A stretch of 64,000 nucleotides of DNA from CAVYYW01 sp963772845. GTDB lineage: Bacteria > Bacillota > Bacilli > Bacillales > Sporolactobacillaceae. Location: the NCBI GenBank assembly GCA_963772845.1, contig CAVYYW010000014.1, positions 1,178,001-1,242,000 of the forward strand, written 5' to 3'. Shown one piece after another: positions 26,514 through 35,613 of this stretch. The notes under the pieces were generated by a model, which saw nothing but the letters and a program-made list of their open reading frames with translations, searched no databases and was not told the DNA's origin. Each line of letters begins with the position of its first letter. Positions within the stretch are counted from its first letter, which is position 1. The translations under genes and the position numbers were made by a program.

Positions 26514-26770
26514 CACCACATTTAAAACCGGGGGACTTTTTCAGTCGCTTCATCAGCGAGCTAAGCGAGACCATACAGAGCAAATGTTGTCTCATGAGCG
26601 AGGAAGCTCGCGGATTGCCCGTGGAAAGCGAGCAGCTTATAGCGGAAATCAACCACCACATTTAAAACCGGGGGACTTTTTCAGTCGCCTCATCAGCGAT
26701 TTAAGCGAGACCTCACAGCGCAAATGTTGTCTCATGCGCGTGGAAAGCGAGCAGCTTAGTTTTCTCATTA
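26480..26770. repeat. 140-bp direct tandem duplication
   Basis: The text AGCGGAAATCAACCACCACA followed by TTTAAAACCGGGGGACTTTT occurs at 26501 and again at 26641, exactly 140 bp apart. The identity continues through TTCAGTCGC.TCATCAGCGA and the AGCGAGACC..ACAG.GCAAATG stretch. Confidence 0.85.
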
Positions 26771-26823
26771 GAGTCAGTTGATCTCTTGTTGGCTGCCTAA
26801 AACTTTTAATAAACAGCCCTGAT

Positions 26824-26868
26824 AAAAAAAGCGCCCTGTTTAGCCTTAAAAAAGCTAAACAGGGCGCT
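26824..26868 (-). terminator. Strong terminator downstream of ftsZ
   Basis: A perfect 14-bp stem (26831-26844 GCGCCCTGTTTAGC with 26854-26867) has a nine-base loop, followed on the minus strand by seven T. It lies about 195 bases after the ftsZ stop. Confidence 0.92.
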
Positions 26869-26883
26869 TACTTATATTTTACC

Positions 26884-27060
26884 TAGCTGCTGCTCCCAGA
26901 CCCTCGCCCCTCCGGGTCTACATGGGAGTTTCCGCTTTTATTTATCCAGCTGCTGCTCCCAACCCTGGGTCACTTCGCTATTCCTTCAAAAGTGAACAAG
27001 CCACTTTCTTGAAACAGCTCCAGTGCCTGTCGGGTCTACATGGGAGTTTCCGCTTTTATA
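26884..27060. repeat. Imperfect duplication with a fold-back just after ftsZ
   Basis: The motif AGCTGCTGCTCCCA ... GGGTCTACATGGGAGTTTCC with GCTTTTAT occurs twice, ending at about 26942 and 27060. The first copy folds as CTCCCAGACCC with GGGTCT-ACA-TGGGAG. The second copy carries about 70 extra bases between its arms. Similar CTGTCGGGTCTAC-type intergenic repeats occur in Bacillaceae genomes (general knowledge). Confidence 0.65.
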
Positions 27061-27061
27061 A

Positions 27062-28222
27062 CTATCTGCGTTTATTACGGTTCCGGAGAAAAGTTGGAAT
27101 ATCAAGTGCATCTTCTTCTTCATTCGGAGAATTATTATAAGAAGGACGCTCTCTTTCTTGCTCTTCACGTTCCCGGCTAGGAGCCTGATGGTTCTGCTGA
27201 CGGGATGGCTGAGCCGCGCCTGGGCGTTCTGGGCGGCGAGTATTGCTCATATTTGGCATATGGCTTTCGTTTTCCTGAAAACCTGTTGCGATTACTGTTA
27301 CTACAATCTCATCGCTGAGATCTTCACTGATAACAGAACCAAATATCATATTAACCTCAGGGTCTGCAGCAGTGGCAACAATATCTGCTGCTTCATTTAC
27401 CTCATAAAGACTGAGGTTTGTTCCTCCTGTTATGTTCATCAGCACACCTTTAGCGCCATCAATCGACTTTTCAAGAAGTGGGCTGGAAATAGCTTTCTTA
27501 GCCGCTTCTGATGCACGGTTTTCTCCCGTAGCCACACCAATAGCCATTAATGCAGAACCGCCTTCAGTCATGATGGTCTTAACATCAGCAAAGTCCAGAT
27601 TAATTAATCCAGGAACAGCTATTAGATCGGAAATACCTTGTACACCTTGGCGAAGAACATTATCCGCTTCTCTGAATGCTTCAAGCATTGGTGTATTCTT
27701 ATCAACAATTTCAAGCAAACGATCGTTAGGAATAACAATTAATGTATCCACTTTTTCTTTTAGGTTGGAAATCCCGCTGCCCGCTTGTGTTGAACGTTTG
27801 CGTCCTTCAAAAGTGAACGGACGAGTCACCACACCGACAGTTAGAGCGCCTAGATCTTTTGCGATTTCAGCAACCACAGGAGCAGCGCCAGTTCCGGTTC
27901 CGCCTCCCATACCTGCTGTAACAAAAACCATATCAGAGCCTCTCAAAACTTCTTCGATCTGTTCACGGCTTTCTTCCGCCGCCTTTTTGCCAATCTCAGG
28001 GTTCGCTCCTGCACCAAGACCCCTTGTCAGCTTTTCTCCTAGCTGGAGTTTCACACTTGCTTTCGATAGTTTAAGAGCCTGAGCATCTGTGTTAACACAG
28101 ATAAACTCCACACCCTGTATTCCGCTTTCAATCATCCGGTTAACGGCGTTGCTTCCGCCGCCGCCCACGCCTATTACTTTAATCTGAGCAAGCTGCTCAA
28201 TATCCATATCGTACTCAAACAT
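27062..28222 (-). CDS. ftsZ: Cell division GTPase FtsZ
   Basis: 386 residues. The tubulin-like protein polymerises into the Z-ring. The nucleotide-binding G-box GGGTGTG is at residues 106-112, and the T7 loop residues NLDFADVKTIM lie near 205. After residue 315 comes a low-complexity Q/R/E-rich linker, then the conserved tail DIPTFLRNRNKRR that binds FtsA, SepF and others. It is 36 bases after ftsA and ends before a strong terminator. Confidence 0.98.
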   Translation of the reverse strand: MFEYDMDIEQLAQIKVIGVGGGGSNAVNRMIESGIQGVEFICVNTDAQALKLSKASVKLQLGEKLTRGLGAGANPEIGKKAAEESREQIEEVLRGSDMVFVTAGMGGGTGTGAAPVVAEIAKDLGALTVGVVTRPFTFEGRKRSTQAGSGISNLKEKVDTLIVIPNDRLLEIVDKNTPMLEAFREADNVLRQGVQGISDLIAVPGLINLDFADVKTIMTEGGSALMAIGVATGENRASEAAKKAISSPLLEKSIDGAKGVLMNITGGTNLSLYEVNEAADIVATAADPEVNMIFGSVISEDLSDEIVVTVIATGFQENESHMPNMSNTRRPERPGAAQPSRQQNHQAPSREREEQERERPSYNNSPNEEEDALDIPTFLRNRNKRR

Positions 28223-28258
28223 TATTATGTCCTCCCGTTTCTAAGTGTCGCATTTAGA

Positions 28259-29563
28259 TCAATCGAAAAATAAACCGAACCAGTCTTTTACCTTTTTGCC
28301 CATTGCGCCACGGTCTCTTGGGGCCGTTTCTTTCACAGGCGTCTGATCTTTCGGCTTTTTCATCTGTTTTCGCTGTCTTGGTTCCTCGTCATAATGCCGG
28401 GTATCTATTGATTCGCTAACTTCCTTACCCTGAATTTTCACATTATGATAAGCAAACTGAATCAGCCCGATGCCCGCCGTATATTGAGGCTCTCTGACGC
28501 CAATATAGTCTGGGATGGCAATCCTGACGTTATGATCCAGCTCCTGTTGAGCAAGATCAAGGATTCCCGGCATTGAAGAAACACCGCCGGTCAATACATA
28601 CCCGCCAGGCATATCATAAAAGCCTATTCTGCGTAATTCGGTTTTGACCAGCTCAAATATTTCAGAAACTCTCGGTTCAATAATATAAGCGAGATCCTGC
28701 TGGTTGAAAGCCTGTTCTGAAGAGCTTCCAATTTTGGAAGCATTAAACGTTTCTTCAGCTGATGCTGCATCAATAAAAGCGTGCCCATGTTTTAGCTTAA
28801 TTTCTTCGGCCTCTTCAGTAGGTGTTCTTAAGCCAATAGAAATATCCTTAGTAATATGATTACCGCCAATCGGCAATACGAAAGTGGACATAAGTGTACC
28901 CTGTTCAAAAATGGCAACATTAGAAGAACCGCCGCCAATATCAATAATCGTGACTCCTAAATTCTTTTCGTCTCTTGAAAGCGCCACAGAGCCCAAGGCA
29001 AGAGGTTGAAGACAGATATCTGAAATCTGCAGACCTGCTTTTTCCACACACCTTAAGAGGTTATGTAAGATTGTTTTTGATCCTGTTATAATCGTGCCTT
29101 CCATTTCCAAACGGACGCCTACCATTCCCCTTGGATCGTTAATTTCATCAAGTCCATCAACAATAAACTGCTGTGGAATCACATCAATAATTTCTCGTTC
29201 AGGCGGAATGGACATTACCTGTGCTGCATCCATTACTCGTGCAATATCCACGTTGCCAATTTCACGGTCCTCGCTTGATACCGCAACAACTCCGTGGCAG
29301 GGCTGAAGTTGAATATGATTGCCCGTTACCCCGACAATGACACTCTTAATTTGTAATCCTACCATTCTTTCTGCCTGTTCAACAGCTTTTTGAATCGAAC
29401 GCACAGTTTCGTCTATATCAACGATAGATCCTTTTCTGATTCCGTTAGAAACAGATTTCCCAATTCCTATTATGTTAAGTGAATCACCGGACATTTCCCC
29501 AATAATTACTTTAATATTGGATGTACCGATGTCTAAACTGACATAAATATCATTGCTGTTCAT
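28259..29563 (-). CDS. ftsA: Cell division protein FtsA
   Basis: 434 residues from the ATG at 29563, preceded by GGGAGGTG; the longer frame lacks support. FtsA is an actin-like ATPase that ties FtsZ filaments to the membrane. The phosphate-1 motif is seen in YVSLDIGTSNIKVIIG. The second is VTIIDIGGGSSNVAIF and the adenosine motif is VLTGGVSSMPG. The C-terminal amphipathic helix that binds the membrane is KVKDWFGLFFD. Confidence 0.97.
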   Translation of the reverse strand: MNSNDIYVSLDIGTSNIKVIIGEMSGDSLNIIGIGKSVSNGIRKGSIVDIDETVRSIQKAVEQAERMVGLQIKSVIVGVTGNHIQLQPCHGVVAVSSEDREIGNVDIARVMDAAQVMSIPPEREIIDVIPQQFIVDGLDEINDPRGMVGVRLEMEGTIITGSKTILHNLLRCVEKAGLQISDICLQPLALGSVALSRDEKNLGVTIIDIGGGSSNVAIFEQGTLMSTFVLPIGGNHITKDISIGLRTPTEEAEEIKLKHGHAFIDAASAEETFNASKIGSSSEQAFNQQDLAYIIEPRVSEIFELVKTELRRIGFYDMPGGYVLTGGVSSMPGILDLAQQELDHNVRIAIPDYIGVREPQYTAGIGLIQFAYHNVKIQGKEVSESIDTRHYDEEPRQRKQMKKPKDQTPVKETAPRDRGAMGKKVKDWFGLFFD

Positions 29564-30118
29564 TCTTTGGCACCTCCCTCTTATTCTTTCGGTATATATC
29601 TTAAGACTTGTACGAAGCTTTAGCGTCACTAAGTGCCAAAAGGTCTGCCGCTGCCTTAGCCGTACAACAATTTTTAAATGAAGGGTTATCCTACCAATGT
29701 ATTCAACACAATTAAGGATATCCCTCTTTTCAATTCACAATTTGTTAAATTTTTTTAATCTTTTAAAAATCATTTAATTTCTTCTTATTCATTCGGTTGG
29801 AATTTACTTCAGCTGGATTTCTGCCAGTATTCCTTATAAAGGCCAGGATTTTCAAAAAAAACCCGCTAAATACAAGTCTACACCAAGATGGCCGCCTAGA
29901 AAAGCTAAAACTGCGGTGAAATCAATGTTTTTGAAAAACATGATGATTTAATTACCGCCCGTTGTTTCCCCACCTTATAATGTATCAAATGCACACAAGA
30001 TTGCAATCAATAATTAACCATTAACGGCTATTCATCATCTGCAATCTTGAATAGAATCCGCACTTATAATCCTTTCGCCTGACGTCGACGTTTCTGACGC
30101 ATTGTCTGCTGGATAATA
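29564..30118. other. Gene-free spacer between divIB and ftsA
   Basis: About 555 AT-rich bases with no supported gene. In B. subtilis this place holds ylxW, ylxX and sbp, none of which is found here. A short perfect fold-back, ATGTTTTTGAAAAACAT, lies at 29925-29941. GTAGGATAA at about 29690 fits a SigH -35 box, but no matching -10 follows. Promoters for ftsAZ probably lie here (from B. subtilis), but I cannot place them. Confidence 0.6.
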
Positions 30119-30883
30119 TTAATTTGCTTTCTTCGGCTTCTCATCAGGCTCAAAATAAGAACCCAGCTGCAGGTGAATCGTGCCTTTAGCATTCTTCGGA
30201 AGGTTTTCGGTAATTCCTGGATAAGCTTTAATGTTTTTGGCAAAGGAGGAAATGTCCGCAATGACCTTCAAGCCATTATTCATAAACAGGAGAATTTTAT
30301 TATGAGAAGGATCATCCTGACTGAGATGAATTTCTGAAATAGCATGCAGGATCCCAGCAGGCGTTTTGCTAAGCTGTTCGGCCATTTTATCTAATGTGCT
30401 GTTATCATTCCATCCAATTAAAATTGGTGCGTTCACAGGCAAATTATTTTTTGACAGTTTATCCCTTAAAGTGCCATTTTCAAGAATTGGAAAATAGACA
30501 CCGTTTTTGTCAAGGTAAGCGATTCTCTGATATTCAGACACGTTAATCGTAATTGTTCCTGGAAATGATTTGTGAACTTCAGCTTTTTTAATAGTTGGGA
30601 TCGATTCCGTTTCAGCAGTTACGTCTTTGGTGTTAACATCCCAAAAGTGAGGATGATCTGCGAGTTTTGTTTTTGATATTATTTTTGTTTTTGCCGTATA
30701 GTTATTTCCTTTGATAACAAAATGACTAATACGGGAGAGGGGCGATTGCACATACACAATGATTAAGATGAGAACAAAAAATAATGTAATATAAAAAATA
30801 AAGCGTCGGTTCGTTTTTTTTCGTCTTTGTTCTTTTAGTTTTGGTATCCGGTCTTCCAGCGGAATAATTTTCTTATCATTCAT
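30119..30883 (-). CDS. divIB: Cell division protein DivIB (FtsQ)
   Basis: 254 residues. It is a single-pass membrane protein of the divisome, partner of FtsL and DivIC. A basic cytoplasmic start (LKEQRRKKTNRR) precedes one membrane segment (about residues 28-46). An extracytoplasmic POTRA domain follows (ISHFVIKGNNYTAKTKI) and then the beta domain. The short C-terminal tail is hydrophilic. It follows murB after a hairpin. Confidence 0.94.
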   Translation of the reverse strand: MNDKKIIPLEDRIPKLKEQRRKKTNRRFIFYITLFFVLILIIVYVQSPLSRISHFVIKGNNYTAKTKIISKTKLADHPHFWDVNTKDVTAETESIPTIKKAEVHKSFPGTITINVSEYQRIAYLDKNGVYFPILENGTLRDKLSKNNLPVNAPILIGWNDNSTLDKMAEQLSKTPAGILHAISEIHLSQDDPSHNKILLFMNNGLKVIADISSFAKNIKAYPGITENLPKNAKGTIHLQLGSYFEPDEKPKKAN

Positions 30884-30911
30884 AATTGAGAAACCCCTTG
30901 TTATGTATAAG

Positions 30912-30942
30912 ACAAAAACGACATTTAATTATGCCGTTTTGT
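30912..30942 (-). terminator. Possible terminator between murB and divIB
   Basis: On the minus strand AAACGGCAT and ATGTCGTTT can pair with one G-U, followed by TTTGTC. The stem is AT-rich and the T run is broken, so it may be weak or partial. Confidence 0.5.
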
Positions 30943-30987
30943 TTTCATCGTTTTTTCAATTATATCACAATAAGGTCAATGAATTTA

Positions 30988-31893
30988 TCAATTATTTTTA
31001 ACAATTTCAATTTCTGTGTGCATTGATACTTGATATTTTTTTAATATCGTTTCTTTTATGAATCCAATTAATTCTAAAACATCAGCTGCTTTTGCATTTC
31101 CGTTATTTACAATGAAATTCCCATGAAGCGTGGAAATTTCTGCTCCTCGGATTTTGTAGCCTTTTAAACCTGCATCTTCAATCAGCTTACCCGCATGATG
31201 TGGAAGCGGATTTCTAAAGATACTGCCTGCACACGGCATATCGTAAGGTTGTGTATTATGCCGGTAATCTTTAAAAGATTGCATGGCTGATGTGATTTCT
31301 TCGCTGTCTCCTTGAGTGAGCTGAAACTCAGCTTGCACACAAATACCTTGATCGGCCTGAAGCACAGAGGTTCGATAACTGTATTTCATTTCTTTGTTGC
31401 TCAGCCACTTTAATTCACCATTTGGATACAAAATTCTGGCGCGCGTAAGGATCTGTGAAATATCTGACCCATGGGCACCTGCATTCATATACACCGCACC
31501 GCCTACAGACCCGGGTATGCCCCCTGCAAACTCTAGTCCGGAGAGCCCTTTTTTACTGATTACTGTTGCTAAAGGAACGAGAGGATAGCCTGCCCCGGCG
31601 ACGACCTTAGTTCCTTCGATTTCCAAGTCATTAATCCCTTTTCCGAGCTTAATTACAATGCCTCTAAGCCCTTCATCTCCCATGAGTAAATTGGATCCGC
31701 GTCCGATCACTCTGAACGGAAGGTTGTTTTCAACAGTATACTGAATGAGCCTCTCAAGGCTTTCAATACTGTCCGGCTCAACCAATACATCTGCAGGACC
31801 GCCGATTTTCATTGTCGTATGTTTGGAAAGAGCTTCGTTTTCTTTTACCTTGCCAAGTTCCATACCGCTTAGTTTTTGATAGTGAGAAGACAT
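30988..31893 (-). CDS. murB: UDP-N-acetylenolpyruvoylglucosamine reductase
   Basis: 301 residues, the short Gram-positive type (II). It reduces UDP-GlcNAc-enolpyruvate to UDP-MurNAc with NADPH and FAD. FAD-binding motifs are seen in RVIGRGSNLLMGDEGLRG and AGIPGSVGGAVYMNAGA. The catalytic serine region is CAGSIFRNP, and the C-terminus carries HTEIEIV. It begins a few bases after the (frameshifted) murG stop. Confidence 0.96.
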   Translation of the reverse strand: MSSHYQKLSGMELGKVKENEALSKHTTMKIGGPADVLVEPDSIESLERLIQYTVENNLPFRVIGRGSNLLMGDEGLRGIVIKLGKGINDLEIEGTKVVAGAGYPLVPLATVISKKGLSGLEFAGGIPGSVGGAVYMNAGAHGSDISQILTRARILYPNGELKWLSNKEMKYSYRTSVLQADQGICVQAEFQLTQGDSEEITSAMQSFKDYRHNTQPYDMPCAGSIFRNPLPHHAGKLIEDAGLKGYKIRGAEISTLHGNFIVNNGNAKAADVLELIGFIKETILKKYQVSMHTEIEIVKNN

Positions 31894-31895
31894 TA

Positions 31896-32998
31896 TTAAA
31901 CTCCTTTCTTATTTGTATTGTTAATTAATTCTTCTACGAGCTCTAGCATTCTTCCTGAAGCATCAGGAATGCCTTCTTTCAATGATGCATCGATGCATCG
32001 CTTGCCATTTTACTTCATCAGATAATATACCATCTATGCTTTTAAGCAGATTTTCAGCTGTACATTCTGATTCCTTAATCATTTCTGCAGCACCTTTTGA
32101 AACAATAGCCTGAGCATTTTTTTCCTGATGATTGTTCGTCACATAGTGGACTCGGGATTAATATACTAGGAATTCCGAGCGCTGTCCATTCTGCTAATGA
32201 TGTGGCTCCAGCACGACCAACAACGAGGTCAACTTGTTTTAACAATTCAGGCATATTGTGAATAAAGGGTTCTACCCGAAGATTTGGTACGTCTGCATAG
32301 TCCTCCGTCTTTTTCATTACTTCTTCATAATGAATTTCGCCTGTCACATAAATAACAGTATATGAACGTGAGCCAATTTGAGGAAGCATGGCGATAACAG
32401 CTTCGTTAATTGATCTCGCCCCGCGGCTGCCGCCTACAATTAAAACCGTTTTTCCTTGAACGGTTTTATCTGAAGCAGCATTTGCTCGCTCTACTGCCTC
32501 TGTTGCTCTCGGATTTCCGGTCAGCACCGTTTTGTCTCTAGGGAAAAAGTCAGTGGCAGCATCTAGTGACAAGGCCACTTTTGAAACATAGCGGCTCAAA
32601 AACTTATTCGTCAATCCCGGAACGCTGTTTTGCTCATGAATAATGGTCGGGATCCCAAGCTTTGCAGCGGCATAAACCACCGGACCACAAACATAACCAC
32701 CCGTTCCGATCACAATATCAGGATTAAACGAACGCATCCATTTTTTCGAGATTCTTACGCCCTTTAAAAAGCGGAGAACAGTTTTAAGATTATCAAAGCT
32801 TAGCTTTCTTTTGAAGCCTGTAATAACCAATGATTTAAAAGGGATCTTTTCTTTTTTTACTATCGTTTGCTCTAGACCGTTTTTCGCCCCGATGTATAGA
32901 ACCTCGGCATCTGGGTATTTCTTTTTGACTTCACGCAAAATGGCAAGTGCCGGATATATATGACCTCCGGTTCCACCGCCGCTAACGATAATTTTCAT
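31896..32998 (-). pseudogene. murG: murG (lipid II synthase), broken by two single-base insertions
   Basis: MurG adds GlcNAc to lipid I on the inner membrane face, giving lipid II. The first 290 or so residues read normally (GGGTGGHIYPALA, HEQNSVPGLTNKFLS, GGSRGARSINEAV). At base 32146 an extra C (minus strand) shifts the frame, and the ORF ends at 32075. In the next frame the family sequence resumes at once (YVTNNHQEKNAQAIVSKGAA). At 31992 another extra C follows, after which DASLKEGIPDASGRMLELVE runs to a stop at 31896. Without the two bases the protein is ~366 residues, the normal length. The gene is essential, so sequence error is the likeliest explanation. Confidence 0.88.
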
Positions 32999-33019
32999 TT
33001 TTTCACTCCTTAAAAGTAG

Positions 33020-33045
33020 AACAAACCCTGTGTATAACAGGGTTC
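33020..33045 (-). terminator. Hairpin between spoVE and murG
   Basis: AACCCTG and CAGGGTT pair around a six-base loop (33024-33043), followed on the minus strand by TTGTTC. The T run is poor, so this may be an attenuating hairpin instead of a full stop. Confidence 0.4.
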
Positions 33046-33077
33046 TTATAGAATCTATTTATTTTGCTATCCCGTGT

Positions 33078-34181
33078 TCAGCTTACACGGCGGTTACGGC
33101 TAATACTTAATAAGATCCCAATCGAGGTTAAGATTAGTGTTAACGATGAGCCGCCGTAACTTAGGAACGGCAGAGTAATCCCGGTTACTGGCATTAACCC
33201 AATAACAACAGCGATATTTATCATCACTTGAACCGCAATCATAATAACGATCCCAAAAGAGAACAGTGTGCTGAAAAGATCGGTAGCAAGTAGCGCAATT
33301 CTAATTCCTCGCCAAAGCAGTAAGCAGAAAAGTATAAGAACGAAGGTTGCCCCGATAAATCCCAATTCCTCTGAAATGATTGCAAAAATAAAATCAGTCT
33401 GAGGCTCGGGAAGATAATTGAACTTCTGTCGGCTCTGCCCGAGTCCAAAACCAAAGAGTCCCGCTGGGCCTATAGCATATAAGGACTGTATGATCTGGAA
33501 CCCTGCGCCAAGAGGATCCTTCCATGGATTAACAAAAGAAAGGATTCTGGCAATTCGGTAGGGAGCTGAAATAATCAACATGGCAAAACCCGCCAGCCCA
33601 GCAAAACCAACAATAATAAAGTGCTTGATTTTCCCGCCTGCAATAAAGACCATTAAAAAACTTGTCAGCAATATGACAGTACCCGTACCAAGATCAGGCT
33701 GAAGCATGATTATCCCAAAAGCAACAAGTACAATCAGCAGTGAATACAAAAAACCGGTAAAAAATCCATCTAATTTTCGTTGATGCTTGGATAAAAAGTC
33801 TGACAAATATAAAATCAGTGCCATTTTCATGAATTCAGAGGGCTGAATAGAAAAGGCTCCAACCCCAAGCCAGCTTTTGGCACCTCCGCGTTCAAGTCCT
33901 ACTCCCGGAATAAGTACAAGCAGCAGCAGCACAAAACAAATAATAATGCCTGTTTTACTGTATTTGCGCCAAACTGTGAAATGGATCCGTGACATAAAGA
34001 ACATCATTATAAACCCCAGCGATGCGAAAAACAGCTGCCTTTTCAGAAAATAAAAACGGTCATGGAACTTATCCTGAGCCCAAACTGTAGAAGCACTGTA
34101 GACCATAATCAGTCCAATAGTGACTAAGGCAATGGTTAGACCAAGAAGCCAGTAGTCAATATTATTTTGGCTTTTTTTCAT
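33078..34181 (-). CDS. spoVE: SpoVE, SEDS-family glycosyltransferase for spore cortex
   Basis: 367 residues from the ATG at 34181, with GGTGG eight bases upstream. SEDS proteins polymerise lipid II together with a class B PBP; SpoVE pairs with SpoVD in spore cortex synthesis. About ten membrane segments are present. Family marks are LILYLSDFL, QPDLGTG, the essential-Asp region PEPQTDFIFAIISEELGFIG, and MPVTGITLPFLSYGGSS. Assignment to SpoVE and not FtsW rests on the position between murD and murG, as in B. subtilis. Confidence 0.92.
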   Translation of the reverse strand: MKKSQNNIDYWLLGLTIALVTIGLIMVYSASTVWAQDKFHDRFYFLKRQLFFASLGFIMMFFMSRIHFTVWRKYSKTGIIICFVLLLLVLIPGVGLERGGAKSWLGVGAFSIQPSEFMKMALILYLSDFLSKHQRKLDGFFTGFLYSLLIVLVAFGIIMLQPDLGTGTVILLTSFLMVFIAGGKIKHFIIVGFAGLAGFAMLIISAPYRIARILSFVNPWKDPLGAGFQIIQSLYAIGPAGLFGFGLGQSRQKFNYLPEPQTDFIFAIISEELGFIGATFVLILFCLLLWRGIRIALLATDLFSTLFSFGIVIMIAVQVMINIAVVIGLMPVTGITLPFLSYGGSSLTLILTSIGILLSISRNRRVS

Positions 34182-34259
34182 CAGATACACCACCAGCTAA
34201 CGATGATGCCGTCCTACAAGGGTTGGATTAAAACCGCTGTAAAAACCGGACGGACATGC

Positions 34260-35612
34260 TTAATTAAGCTTATGCACGGCTCTGATAAACATGTCTCCTC
34301 TTTCTTCAAATGACCGGTACTGATCCCAGCTTGCGCATGCCGGGGATAAAAGGATAACGTCCCCTGCTTCAGAATGACTGTACGCTTCAGGAACAGCTTT
34401 TTCAATATCTTCTACAGTAATAATATTCAATATGCCTGCTTTTTCAGCGGCTTCCTTAACTTTTCCCTTAGTCTCTCCAAATGTAACCACCGTTTTAACA
34501 TTCTTAAGAGCAGGAATTAAGCCATCAAGGCTGTTGCCACGGTCTAGTCCCCCAGCAAGCAGAATAACCGGCTGCTTAAACGCATCAAGGGCTTTGGTCG
34601 TTGCGAGGATATTGGTTGCCTTGGAATCATTATAAAACAACCGTTCATGAAGTTCTTTAACAAAAGCAAGACGGTGATCCACACCTGAAAAAGTCTTCAA
34701 AACCTGTACAATATATTCATTCGGCACCCGATAAACTTTTGCAGCTGCTATGGCACATAATGCATTCTCCTTATTATGAAGACCAGGTAGTGCTATAGCA
34801 TCTCCTTCAATAATTTTTTCACCTTTAAAATATAAACTTCCCATTTCCATATAAGCTCCTGTTTTGATTTCGCCAGATATGGAGACCGGGATTTTTTCTG
34901 CGTTGGAATCTTTTAAAAGCTCAGCTACCATCGGCTGATCCGCATTATAAATCAGAACGTCATCTTTTGTTTGATTTTCAGTTATACGAGCCTTCGCTTG
35001 ACCATAGGCTTTAATAGTCCCATGATAATCAAGATGCGCCTCAAAAAGATTTAATAAAATAGCGACACGTGGTTTGAAGGACTCAATGCCCATCAGCTGA
35101 AAGCTGGAAAGCTCTGTTACAATCACATTTTGACTGGTCACAGTCTGTGCAACTTCAGATAAAACCGTTCCGATATTACCCGCCATAACCGGAGCTAACT
35201 TGCTCCCCTTCATCATTTCCCCCAAGAGCATCGTTGTCGTCGTTTTTCCATTAGAGCCAGTTATTCCAATGAATTCCGCTTCTGAAATTTGAAAGGCAAG
35301 CTCTACCTCAGTAATAATGGGAATGCTAAGCGCTGTAGCTTTTGTTAACAACGGGTTACTATATGGAATCCCCGGGTTTTTGACTACTGCTGAAAGCCCT
35401 TGATAAATCAGACCATCAGGATGCCCGCCATCCACAATCGTTACGCCAAGCCCCTGCAGTTCCTGGGCCCGGGGATCATCCACAAGACTTGATCTGTCGT
35501 TAAGTGTTACATTTGCCCCGAGCTGAAGGAGCAGCTTAGCCGCAGAGTAGCCGCTTTTAGCAAGACCTAATACCAGGACATCTTTTCCTAAATAGCAATT
35601 TGTTGATTTCAT
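34260..35612 (-). CDS. murD: UDP-MurNAc-L-alanine:D-glutamate ligase
   Basis: 450 residues. It adds D-glutamate to UDP-MurNAc-L-Ala in the cytoplasm. The N-terminal Rossmann domain begins VLVLGLAKSGYSAAKLL. The ATP loop ITGSNGKTTTTMLLGEMM is near residue 115, and the C-terminal domain carries FSGVDHRLAF and YNDSKATN. It starts one base after the mraY stop. Confidence 0.97.
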   Translation of the reverse strand: MKSTNCYLGKDVLVLGLAKSGYSAAKLLLQLGANVTLNDRSSLVDDPRAQELQGLGVTIVDGGHPDGLIYQGLSAVVKNPGIPYSNPLLTKATALSIPIITEVELAFQISEAEFIGITGSNGKTTTTMLLGEMMKGSKLAPVMAGNIGTVLSEVAQTVTSQNVIVTELSSFQLMGIESFKPRVAILLNLFEAHLDYHGTIKAYGQAKARITENQTKDDVLIYNADQPMVAELLKDSNAEKIPVSISGEIKTGAYMEMGSLYFKGEKIIEGDAIALPGLHNKENALCAIAAAKVYRVPNEYIVQVLKTFSGVDHRLAFVKELHERLFYNDSKATNILATTKALDAFKQPVILLAGGLDRGNSLDGLIPALKNVKTVVTFGETKGKVKEAAEKAGILNIITVEDIEKAVPEAYSHSEAGDVILLSPACASWDQYRSFEERGDMFIRAVHKLN

Positions 35613-35613
35613 A

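Larger units (their letters stand above)
24899..26698. repeat. 1.8-kb gene-free repeat island with 24-bp inverted ends
   Basis: No credible gene lies between spoIIGA and ftsZ (24.77-27.06 kb); B. subtilis has bpr here. The left end CGCTGATGAGGCCACTGAAAAAGT (24899-24922, quoted in part: CACTGAAAAAGT) is matched in inverted orientation at 26675-26698 with one difference, and by another inverted copy at about 26535-26558 with two. Inside are three ~165-bp units, a complete 138/139-bp palindromic element and a 140-bp tandem pair, listed separately. About 25.4-26.2 kb is AT-rich, and I see no gene in it. No transposase is recognisable. Confidence 0.7.

Noticed and set aside
27158..28082. Plus-strand frames opposite ftsZ, up to 216 residues
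   Set aside because: They mirror ftsZ codons (serine/threonine/alanine-rich) and have no independent support.
32999..34260. spoVE taken as ftsW
   Set aside because: The SEDS sequence alone does not decide, but its place between murD and murG fits SpoVE in sporulating Bacillaceae.
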